Below, one piece after another: positions 45,033-55,480 of a stretch of DNA of 64,000 bases. Origin of the DNA: Laccaria trichodermophora (lineage: Eukaryota; Basidiomycota; Agaricomycetes; Agaricales; Hydnangiaceae); contig JACTVC010000001.1 of assembly GCA_018417955.1 (NCBI GenBank), positions 3,534,001 to 3,598,000 of the forward strand, given 5' to 3'. The notes under the pieces are model-generated. The model was not told where the DNA came from and searched no databases. It worked only from the letters and a program-made list of their open reading frames with translations. Both the position numbers and the translations under genes were made by a program. Within the stretch, counting starts at the first letter, position 1. Every line of letters starts with the position of its first letter.

Positions 45033-46179
45033 ATGAGCGGTTCATCCGCTTCAGCAGCGACTGCGGCATCCATGAGCACTTCAAAATCAAAGGCAGGGTT
45101 GGCTGAGGTTGTCTATGAGGAGAACGTGACTCCCGAGGGCGTCTGAATGTAAATCACGAAGGTTATTAGATTCATATAGAGGAGGTGGTCGAAGACCCAC
45201 CCAGAGACTCAAATCGACTGCGACAGGTTCTGCATAAAAAGTCGTCAATATCAGTGGTAAATTTTGTTGCCACCAACCAGAGCCAACCAGACGCGCTCGG
45301 ACTCCCGTGCCACGAGGATTCATAACGCGTCTTTTGGAAGGATTGACGTGAGACTGGAACGAAATGAACTCACCATGAAGTATCTCGGCCATAGATAATC
45401 TCAAGATGGTGGGTCGTCAACGCGTCAACGGTCAGTTAGATTCAAGTTCGTGTTGTGATCAACATGTGACTTTACTCATATCCAGGGGTACCCCACTACT
45501 TAGATGTTTCCGCAACTATCTCGCTCCTTACAAGCTCAAAGGACCCGTTATTATCCTGCCCAACACACTAATGTCGAGCCTCGGGTTCAAAAACACTAGT
45601 CTCAAATCGCCGCCCAAATGCACGAACTCCTTCCTCCCACTACTTATTTCAGTTTGAACGACTACGATGCGCTTCACATGAACATCGAATTCGGAGTTGT
45701 GCGGCGGGCGAGAGGTGAGTATGACAGCTACTTCTGTTGTAAAATACTGCATGCCACTGAGTGTTGGCGTTGTTGCAGTTACCCATCGTTTCGTTCCCTT
45801 CAAAAGTTCGGGCTTCATTTTTCTCAAAAGCGCGTAAAGATTGACTGCCATCTGCAACTGATCCTCAAGCACCATTCGAAGCCAGTGCCGCCCAACCGCA
45901 GTACACCACAGGTACGTACAATACCCTCACCTCACTTTCACCTTACATCCAGCCGTTGATAGACTCTATTTCTTTCTAATCCCACCAGAGCTTCGAAGAA
46001 ATTCTTGGACCTTACTTTTATCTCCCTGAAACAGAGAGATACGAATCCCCATTTGAAGGTGGGTAACATCCAAGCATCATTTCACTTGCCTTTTTCCCCC
46101 TGACCTCCTCTTGTTCCAATCAGGTCAGACTACGCAGTACATTCGTGAACAGAAGCCACCCCGACCGAATCCAAGCTGA
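45033..46179 (+). CDS. Unrecognised multi-exon gene
   Basis: I do not recognise the product. A start MSGSSASAATAAS at 45033 continues to SKAGLAEVVYEENVTPEGV. Later exon-like pieces are the frame around HELLPPTTYFSLNDYDALHM (45621 on), a segment ending PVPPNRSTPQ before a GTACGT donor at about 45911, SFEEILGPYFYLPETERY (45990-46050, donor GTGGGT, acceptor CAG near 46124) and QTTQYIREQKPPRPNPS ending in TGA at 46177-46179. The last three junctions join in frame across GT-AG introns, which argues for a real plus-strand gene. The joins before 45760 do not resolve cleanly, so part may be decayed. It is single-copy in the window, unlike its neighbours. Confidence 0.45.
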
Positions 46180-46785
46180 GGATTGACAAGTCGCCTAGCA
46201 AAACTCCATTCAGTTCCTCCTCAGATCAACCGCACCACAGCCTAGACCCCCTCCACGACGCTCATGCACACCACCGTCTCCTTCGGATTTCCGATTCGTC
46301 TTCAGGTTACGGATGGTAGATATCCTTTGCACCTTTACCGCCGTTTGTGGCTGGATAATTTTCCAGTCCCGTTACGGCGCAGCTTGGGTCGTTTGGGTGG
46401 AGTGGTGAGTGAGGAGGGTGGGCATTGAGGAGGACGGACCATGTCTAAGTCATTACCGCCATCATCAGGCCACGACATACAACTCAAACACATCGTATTC
46501 CACATACTCGTCTTATCGTTCTCCCTTCACTGAGCACCAACGCCGTGGGCGCGAGGAGTCAACGTTTGGTTCCAAGCTCGGCTCAGCAACCCTCTCCGAC
46601 GGGACGTTGAACCTTCGAAGGACCGAAAGACCAAGATCATGTTGAAGTCGTGCGCGCTGAACAGGCCTTGGGACGCTCTTGGGGTGTGGAGAAAGATGTT
46701 GTGGGCGCAGCGGAGGATGAGGAGTCAATGTCGATTGGGAAGGGCTGGAGTTCCAGCAACCTCCACTTCGTGCATTTCCTGGCAC
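46180..46785. other. Region upstream of transcription-factor copy 4
   Basis: No confident gene. Ser/Arg-rich frames (46409-46645) and their antisense are present; this may include a decayed N-terminal part of the regulator or its 5' flank. No Zn2Cys6 cluster was found. Confidence 0.35.
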
Positions 46786-46799
46786 CCCATTTATGTCAT

Positions 46800-47629
46800 T
46801 TCCCTGCGCTGAAACGTTGACCCTCGTAAGGTCAGCCACTCCACTGACAAGGAGATTGGCCATGTCAAGGTATGTACACCATCGTTGTGTCCCGTTGAGC
46901 CAATCACTGACATCGTTCTACTCAGCTCTGCAAGCGCGCCGCAGAAAACATCATGGAGCTACTCGCGGCTTGGCGTTCCCTCTACACATTGCGATATACA
47001 TCCATCACTCTCACACAGACAGTATTTCAGCTGGAACAGTGTGCCTCTTATTGGGCGTCCAAGCAGCCTCCGGACCCCGGCCAGCGCACAAAGAGCTCAA
47101 GACTGCTCTGGGCCAGCAAAAGCTCTTCCATCAGTACCTCGTCGAAATCGAGAAATTTTGGCAGTGCGATACAACCCATCCAAGCTTCGACTTCCGCGTC
47201 CTCCTTCTCCGCTACTCCATTCGAACATCTGGATGCATGACGCTATTGAAATCCAGTGGGGAGTTCAGTAAGCTCAATCTCACCACCCTGTCGCTCTTCA
47301 GCATCAACCACAACCCAACCCCAGCTCCGGTCGTTGTAGAAGGCCCTCCTCCCTCTGTGATTATGGACAACATGGGAGATGAACAGGGATACATCCACGA
47401 ACAACGAGATCTGATCTCGTCATTCACAGAAGTGCCTTGGTTCCTAGCAAATCAAGCCGATAGTCCCTCTTCATCACCATCGAGCTTTACACTGCGCGGT
47501 GCATTGTGGCCTAGCGTTGAACCGATGAATATCGGGGGAGATCGAGAATACCGTTATGAGGATGATGCGATGACGGATGAGAATCGTGCGGAATTGAATT
47601 ATTATTGGCTTCAGCAGCTGCAGTCGTAG
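46800..47629 (+). pseudogene. Fungal-specific transcription factor, C-terminal half, copy 4 (best copy, one frameshift)
   Basis: An intron at about 46871-46926 (GTATGTAC...CTCAG) joins TDKEIGHVK to LCKRAAENIMELLAAW. The following LYTLRYTSITLTQTVF is then a frame away from SAGTVCLLLGVQAASG, so one base is lost near 47025. The rest is open to the stop at 47627-47629: FDFRVLLLRYSIRTSG, SSFTEVPWFLANQAD and the end DDAMTDENRAELNYYWLQ. The pattern CxxAAxxI...LRY...FSAGT is that of the C-terminal part of the fungal_trans domain of nirA-like Zn2Cys6 regulators. DNA-binding part absent. Confidence 0.7.
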
Positions 47630-47829
47630 TGGACTCATGGAGGAAGTTATTGGGTTTCTTTTGGGCTTTTTCGCTATTTTTCGATAGTTTCTTGCTATGT
47701 CGCCAATTGCACGCCGCCAGTGATACCATTTATCTTGTACCATACGTCTGATACCTGTCTATTGTATATAAACGTGTACTACTATGTCAAAAGTTGCCGA
47801 AAACCAAGTATTTATGAGAACTTGCAGAC

Positions 47830-49730
47830 CCACATCCTCAAAAAGCGGACGGACGACGGAAATCAGGGGGTTTCCGGATCTTAACAACTGAAGTCAAGAA
47901 CATTGAGGTTCATCGTCAAATGGAGGTAGAGCGAAAACAACAGTACCTTATCCGTTCCACCCGTAGCGAAAACGTTAACGATCCTCTCTGGCTCGTCGTT
48001 CTTCGCGTCTGTCAGGGGTGCAGGTCCCCATGCTACGCATTGTACGAAGGGGCCGTGTGCTTCGACTATCGAGAGGTAGGGAGGGGAAAGAGGAAACACG
48101 TTGAGTTAAGAACGAAGGGGAATTGAGGGTGAAGAAAAACCTTTTCGCAAGCATTGGCCAGGCTTTAAGTCCCAAATCCGCAGGGTATGGTCGTCGGCTA
48201 CTGGAAGGAGGTATTTTCCGCATGGGTGGAAGGACGGCTTGAACCCAGCCGTCGTGGCCCACCTGTAGTTCATCAAGGACGAGGTGTTAGAAGAGATAAG
48301 ACCCTGTAGAAAGAGACCTGACAAATTGATCCCTCAACGCGTCCCAGAGTCTGATCGTCTTGTCACGAGACCGTTGTGACGAATGGGATCCCCAGGTAGT
48401 CGACTTTCGCGAACTCAGCAACTCCATAGGGCATGGAGGGGGAAAGAAAGGGGATCACGACAGATACCAGCTCCCGGACAGACGGAATAGGAGGTACGAC
48501 TACGGCGCATTCGATACGGCTGTCGTGACCTCGCATTTCCGCCTTTGGGTGCGGATGACTCCAAGTCTGTGATTTGGGCCGTCTGAAAAGAAAGCAAAGG
48601 AAGGTAAGGAGTGAAGAGGGTTTTATGGACTGGAAACGAAACGCGTACGTGGTCGTCCGAGCATGTTAAGAGAAGCCGACCGTCCGCACTGGGAATGGCA
48701 AACCGGATCCATTCTTCCTGTGGTCGTATGACTTGTTTGGACATCCCACATCCTGACTTTATGATCCTGACTGGAGGAAACGACCTGATTGTCCCCTGGT
48801 AAGAAGGAAACACTCGAGATGGAGTGTTCGTGCCCTCCAAGGCTAGCGAACTTCTTATAGTCATCAGGGACGTTCCACAGCTTCGTAAAGAGATCGTTCG
48901 AACACATCGCTATATGCAATCCCTTAGCCCACATGACCACTCGGCAATACTACAAAAACACTCACCCAAACGTCGAATCAAACTGGCGATTCGGGACCGC
49001 CTTCGAATGGCTCTTCAATGTCCTCTCCAATTTCCCCCAATCCCAGTCCCAGATCTTCACCGGCGCCTCTACAGAGGCTGACGCTATAACGGAGTACAGA
49101 GGGTCAAGGCTAACAGCGTTGATTTTGTCCTTGTGCCCGATGAGAATATGTTTGGCGGGTTCGTTAGGCAATCATCAATCATTCCTTATTTGCGCGTTTC
49201 GAGCCATCAGAGGTCGAGGCATGCGATAATCCTTCGAGGGCTTTAATCTACGAATCGAGGCGTCGTTCATTTCATGAGGGAAACAAAGTAACGAGGTTGG
49301 AACACACCTTTTTTTGGATCTTGATCACGCTCGTCCATTTCTTGACGAACAACCACCAGAGGGCTCGACCTTGTCGGAAGAAGGTCAGATCAGCGATCAA
49401 GTGGTAAGGCGACGGAGGGGGGCCCTAGATGCCCTTCTGCTTCCGTTCCTGCGGATGGTGGTAGAGGCAGTAGTGGGGCAATGTCTCCCAGAATTCCAAG
49501 GGGATATGGCGAATCTTGGGTGGAGGAACATTGCCGATGAATTGGGCGTGCGCGTGAGGTCTTTGACTGATCTTCCTGCGAAGTAGCCACCAGGAGTTAA
49601 GGTGGAACACCTGCTAGAGGCTTGGGGTGTCGATCCAGCTGTGTATGTGCCAGCGTTAGTGACAAAGACCGATGGATATGAGTTGAGCGTACAGGTCTGT
49701 TTGTTGGCGAGCTGAGAGTTGGGCAGCCAT
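47830..49730 (-). pseudogene. PAC1-like: LIS1/PAC1 copy P7 (with an X fragment inside), upstream of NLR-like gene 2
   Basis: ATG 49730 and a first exon MPTLSS-frame/MAAQLSARQQ-like start are followed, not by LisH, but by an X-derived segment (49410-49660). The linker (near 49340), the coiled coil/first blade (48970-49260, many lesions), and blades at 48623-48940, 48415-48620 and 48106-48260 follow, with LATGGTDK-like end near 47960. Convergent with transcription-factor copy 4 and divergent from NLR-like gene 2. Confidence 0.75.
49410..49660 (+). pseudogene. Gene X fragment inside P7
   Basis: Homologous, in inverted orientation, to 6735-6930 of X copy 1 (minus-strand blocks LDALLLPFL and LGWRNIADELG versus the same blocks at 6767-6949). 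It replaces the LisH exon of P7. Confidence 0.55.
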
Positions 49731-49921
49731 GGCGGGGAGGATGAGGAGGAAAGCGAGGCGGGGGTGGAGGGGAAGATATTTGATGGACATATTTACAGAT
49801 CACCTGATGCTTCTATCATTGACAGATACGATGCAGCTTCCTTGCTTCGTACCTCATTTTTGCCGGTCGCTCTCATCAACGTTCAACGTTTCAACCCTCG
49901 TCTTCTGCACCAATCGACCGA

Positions 49922-52900
49922 ATGAAGAAAGTTAGAAATCGTGTGAGGCGCATTTTTGGCGCCAAATCCAAGGACTCGGCTTGTGAGTCGAATTCGAATC
50001 TGGGTTCTATCGACTCTGCTCATGCTCCTGGACTGGAAGGGGACGACGCAGGGAGTACAACGCCGACACCAGCCATCTCAGGAAACGCTACAGAGGGTAG
50101 GCAGACAACCCACGCTGCATTCGATACAAGCAGAACGAACACCGCTGGTTTGCTAGTCGGTACGCCCAACACAAATTGAACCTCTTCGCAACTGATTCGA
50201 AGATCTCGACACCGCAGAAGGGTCTACAGGCTTTGGTCCTCTGCTAGACAATAACCCTGCCTCACGTGAAGGTGTGTACAACATTATCTCGGCTTCGTTG
50301 CAAGTCTTATCCATTTCCAAGATGGTACCTCTTCCAACAGTGCCACGCCCAAGATTTTAGGCCCTTCAGACTCCAGAGTGTTATCCCCATCTGCACACTA
50401 TGCAGGAATAGGTGAGTAGAATGGTTTTATGTTCGTCAGTCAAAATGTGAATATTCTTGAAGAAGGTGAACTGTACCTTTCTCAAGATGCTCGCCCATTG
50501 GATAGCGTGGACCCCATAACCACTACAGGTTAGAAAGCCGTCATCATTATACATAAATAAAGCTGGTCGCTGAACTTTTCTAAAGGTAACGGCCGCGAAG
50601 CAGGAGAAAACGACTCGTTATGGGAGTCAGTCGATCGGGCGAACGCACTCAAAATGACCGAAGCACACGCCTTTTCGAATGCTCATGACTTTGCCATTAG
50701 CGGCGGCACGTTCAACATAGCGGACACTGTGAGTGGAACGGTTAGATACTCATCCAGCAAGCTGATGGCGCTGGACCTCTTGCAGATCAATATCCACGAG
50801 GACGAGACTACGAAGACTTTACAGGTCGATGCTATTGTCCTCTCGGGTTACAAAGTTGCTCATCAATCTCATCTAGCTTGATCTCGCATGGAGCACCGAG
50901 AGAAAAGTGGATAATATGCTCGCCGAATTCAGGGTAAACATCAAATTTTTCAACTAGGACGAGCACTCAATCACCCCACAGCTCACAAAACTTGACCCAC
51001 TTCTCGCTCGTAAGGCGATCTATGACGCTGACTTAGGCGCCGGGGCAACAATAACCCGTGAACCATGCACCGCAGGTACTCGCGAGGACATTCTAAAGGA
51101 GATAATTGCGTGGGCTGACGACATCTCGGCGGACAGCCCGCCTGTCTTCTGGCTGACCGGCCAAGCTGGTGCTGGAAAGACGACGATCGCATATACCATT
51201 GCCGAACACTTCGATGAGCTTGAGGATACTGGATGGCACACCGTCTTGGGCGGAAACTTTCTCTGCTCCCGCCAATTTGAGGAGACAAGACGGCAGATCC
51301 ATATCATTCCTACCCTTGTATACCAGCTTGCTCGGAAGTCGAGATCGTACGCCGATGCCTTGCATGAAGCAGACAAGTTCGACTCAGTCAACAAGCTCAC
51401 CAAGCAAATGAAGGACCTCCTTGTGGGCCCATGGCAGAAGTCTGAATCCCAACGTCATGTGGAGCTCCCACCTTACCTCATGGTCGTTGACGCATTGGAT
51501 GAGATCGAGGCCAATGGAGGGTCTATGTTTTTTTCAAGCTTACTCGAGACAATCAACCAGCGTCGCCTGCGAGGCCTCAAGTTTCTTATCACAAGCCGAC
51601 CAGATCGTCGTGTCGAAGACCTGTGCAAGACCTTCCCGTCTAAGGCGGTCTGCCGCCTGCAAGACGTGCCTATTGAGCGTGTAGGACTAGATATCACCCG
51701 GTACTTAGAGAGCAAGTTTCCAAACTTTGTAGACAAACCGGAGCTCAAGACCATGGAACAGCTGGCGGGCGGTCTTTTTATTGCCGCCGCAACCATCGTG
51801 AGGTATATGACACCATATGAATTATCCGAATCTGAGCAACGCAAACTACTGAGCAAGCTGCATAAGGGGCAATCGTTTTCACCATCCGAAGCACAGCAGC
51901 CATTGCTCATTGACCAGCTCTACCACCAAATCATGCTTGACGGCTTTCCTAGCCTTGACCAAGACCTCTTCAACTCCCGTTTGCGCATTTTGCATACCTT
52001 CCTCTGCACATTTGAACGCACGTCAGCGCCTCTTACTGCTGCCCTCCTCTCTGAATCTGCTGACACTGTAATGACCGTCTTGAGGAAACTTCATGCAGTT
52101 CTCTACTGCAAAGACGGCCGGGTTCTTTGGTACCATGCATCATTTCCTGACTTCGTCTTCAGTCATGCTCGTTCAACATTCAATCTTGGTCGCCGTCAGA
52201 TGTCCACAACATGTGATCAAGCCCAACACCACACTTTTCTGGTGAAATGTTGCTTTGACCGTATGAAGGAGTTGCTACGTTTCAATATTGGTGAAATAAC
52301 ATCCTCATTTTTACTTGATGCTCAGGACCCAAAGCTGATGCAGCGGGTTGACACTAATATCAAACCAGTCCTGAGGTATGCCTGTCGGCACTGGGCTCAG
52401 CATTTGGCCCAAACCGATCAAAAGAATGGGGAGGATCTTGGTGACTGTATCACTGACTTCCTCCGTGTTCGCATTCTCTTTTGGATTGAGGCTATGAACC
52501 TACTTGGATCCAGTGGTCAGTGTACCACAATGCTTCAGCACACACATGAGTGGGTTCTGAAGGTGAGAATATTGTCACTTGATATATACTACTTCTAAAG
52601 CTTTTAGTCAGAATATGAACAAGGAAGCTGAGCTTGCTGCCAACATTGCTGAGGCACGGAATTTTGCCACATACTTCAGTGCAAATCCACCAGCTTTGTC
52701 CACACCACACTTGTATATCTCAGCATTGGCATCCTGGTCAATGGGATCCACCATATCCCAACAATGGAAAGAACAGTTTCATGGCATCCCATCCTTCACT
52801 CATGGGAAGGCTAGTGAAGTACCACTGATAGTAATAGAAGCTGATGAAAGGATTTTCTCCATTGCCTTCTCCACTGATGGCACCCGCATTGTTGCTGGCT

Positions 52901-54879
52901 CACACGTCAAATCTGTGCGGGTGTGGGATGCATCAACTGGGGCTGAGCTGAAGGTGCTCAATGGCCACATGGGAACAGTCTGGTCTGTTGCCTTCTCCAC
53001 TGATGGCACCCGCATTGTCTCTGGCTCATCTGACAAATCTGTGCGGGTGTGGGATGCATCAACTGGGGCTGAGCTGAAGGTGCTCAATGGTCACATGGGA
53101 ACAGTCACCTCTGTTGCCTTCTCCACTGATGGCACCTGCATTGTCTCTGGCTCATCTGACAAATCTGTGCGGGTGTGGGATGCATCAACTGGGGCTGAGC
53201 TGAAGGTGCTCAATGACCTCATGGGAACAGTCTGGTCTGTTGCCTTCTCCACTGATGGCACCCGCATTGTCTCTGGCTCAGATGACAAATCTGTGTGGGT
53301 GTGGGATGCATCAACTGGGGCTGAGTTGAAGGTGCTCAATGGCCACAAGGGTGATGTCAACTCTGTTGCCTTCTCCACTGATGGCACCCACATTGTCTCT
53401 GGCTCAGATGACAGATCTGTGCGGGTGTGGGATGCATCAACTGGGGCTGAGCTGAAGGTGCTCAATGGCCACATGGGAAAAGTCTGGTCTGTTGCCTTCT
53501 CCACTGATGGCACCCACATTGTCTCTGGCTCATGGGACAAATCTGTGCGGGTGTGGGATGCATCAACTGGGGCTGAGCTGAAGGTGCTCAATGGCCACAT
53601 GGATCGTGTCACCTCTGTTGCCTTCTCCACTGATGGCACCCGCATTGTCTCTAGCTCAGATGACAACTCTGTGCTGGTGTGGGATGCATCGACTGGGGCT
53701 GAGCTGAAGGTGCTCAATGGCCACATGGGAACAGTCTGGTCTGTTGCCTTCTCCACTGATGGCACCCACATTGTCTCTGGCTCAGATGACAAATCTGTGC
53801 GGGTGTGGGATGCATCAACTGGGGCTGAGCTGAAGGTGCTCAATGGCCACAAGGGTGATGTCAACTCTGTTGCCTTCTCCACTGATGACACCCACATTGT
53901 CTCTGGCTCAGATGACAAATCTGTGCGGGTGTGGGATGCATCAACTGGGGCTGAGCTGAAGGTGCTCAATGGCCACATGGGAACAGTCTGGTCTGTTGCC
54001 TTCTCCACTGATGGCACCCGCATTGTCTCTGGCTCATCTGACAAATCTGTGTGGGTGTGGGATGCATCAACTGGAGCTGAGCTGAAGGTGCTCAATGGCC
54101 ACAAGGATGATGTCAACTCTGTTGCCTTCTCCACTGATGGCACCTGCATTGTCTCTGGCTCAGATGACAAATCTGTGCGGGTGTGGGATGCATCAACTGG
54201 GGCTGAGCTGAAGGTGCTCAATGGCCACATGGGAACAGTCTGGTCTGTTGCCTTCTCCACTGATGGCACCCACATTGTCTCTGGCTCAGATGACAAATCT
54301 GTGCGGGTGTGGGATGCATCAACTGGGGCTGAGCTGAAGGTGCTCAATGGCCACAAGGATGATGTCAACTCTGTTGCCTTCTCCACTGATGGCACCCACA
54401 TTGTCTCTGGCTCAGATGACAAATCTGTGCAGGTGTGGGATGCATCAACTGGGGCTGAGCTGAAGGTGCTCAATGGCCACATGGATCGTGTCACCTCTGT
54501 TGCCTTCTCCACTGATGGCACCTGCATTGTCTCTGGCTCATGGGACAGCTCTGTGCGAGTATGGGATGCATCAACTGGGGCTCAGGCAAACATGCCAAAT
54601 AATCACTCATATTCACTCAATTCCATCATGTCTTCTGCTGGTATCACCTCAGATGATGAATCTGCACGATTGTCCATCATTGGTCATGCTTACCCTGCTT
54701 GGACCATTGACCCAAAACACTGGATTTGTTCTGTATCTGGTGGATATCGGCTCATGTGGGTGCCAGAGGTGGCTTATCCATACACTATTCTTGTAATTTC
54801 CCACAAACCGTCTGCCATCATCCACTTTCGAGATTGCAACATTGGTTGTGATTGGGCTGGCTGTTACACACCCACCTAA
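49922..54879 (+). CDS. NACHT-WD40 (NLR-like, NWD) protein 2, multi-exon
   Basis: Paralogue of NLR-like gene 1 with the same layout. N-terminal exon from ATG 49922 (MKKVRNRVRRIFGAKSKDS); AHDFAISGGTFNIADT block at 50686-50731, followed by a GTGAGT donor and an acceptor CTTGCAG near 50786. The NACHT exon (about 50965-52562) has Walker A GQAGAGKTT at 51159 and Walker B LMVVDALDE near 51480; intron 52563-52611 (49 bp). Exon 52612-54879 has 14 WD40 repeats and the tail AYPAWTIDPKHWICSV, ending in TAA at 54877-54879. The NACHT frame lacks an ATG close to its start but is open upstream, as expected for an internal exon. By family such proteins act in self/non-self or innate-immune-like signalling; the effector domain is not recognised. 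Confidence 0.85.
52850..54585 (+). repeat. WD40 repeat array, 14 units of 126 bp, partly in dimers (NLR 2)
   Basis: Units are more alike than in NLR 1. From unit 8 on, units beginning MGTVWSVAFS alternate with units beginning KGDVNSVAFS or KDDVNSVAFS, giving a 252-bp higher-order period (about 53725-54480). Variation is again at the positions after GH, TDGT and GS, and at SVRVW/SVWVW/SVQVW/SVLVW. Confidence 0.93.
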
Positions 54880-55480
54880 ACATATCCTGGTTTCCTATCA
54901 TAGATATCCATCCTTTATATCCAAATATGCAGATTATATCATATATGCAACAGAACTCAGATCGATTTGGTGGGTATTTACTAGTATTGGATTTAGTTCT
55001 GTAGTTGGAACTTCAGTAGTTTCTGAACAGTTGTATGTATATAGCTACTTCATCATCTTATTCTGTCTGCATGTCTCGTTTCCCTTGTGCCCTCCACTTG
55101 TTAGCAGGTTATTGGCCCTGCACCTCAGCATAGACAAATTTTCAATTGCATTGGACATTTATCTTGCTGTCAGCTGAGCCTGTGGTTTCTACTTCCCCTT
55201 ATCAAATGACAGCTGTCTGAAAAACCTCCCAACACTCTGTGAATCCTAGTGCCATACACTCTGAATGGTCTCACAATTCCAAGTCTGCATGCACACTGTC
55301 TTTGTCCTGTATGTTCTCCTACCAGAAATGGAAGGAACCCTCAGAGAACTCGACAATGCAGAAAAGAATGTGAGCAAAGAGAAGCAGGGAGTGCCAAATG
55401 AACTGTGGTACTTTGTGTGGAGATTGACTCTGGTGAGTCAGGTATTGGCACTGGTTTCATGGTTGAGAAGGTAGATGTGA
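54880..55480. other. 3' flank of NLR 2, no gene seen
   Basis: The first about 170 bp match the NLR 1 3' flank. The open frame 54842-55177 overlaps the NLR end and is not credible. A frame at 55265-55474 (MVSQFQVCMHTVFVLYVLL) leads into the X segment but is not recognised. Confidence 0.5.

Noticed and set aside
53091..54527. 478-codon open frame antisense to the WD40 exon of NLR 2 (similar frames antisense to NLR 1 at 27682-29151)
   Set aside because: It is the reverse frame of a 126-bp tandem repeat: one open antisense unit makes all units open. No independent start, intron or homology; it is a shadow of the WD40 code.
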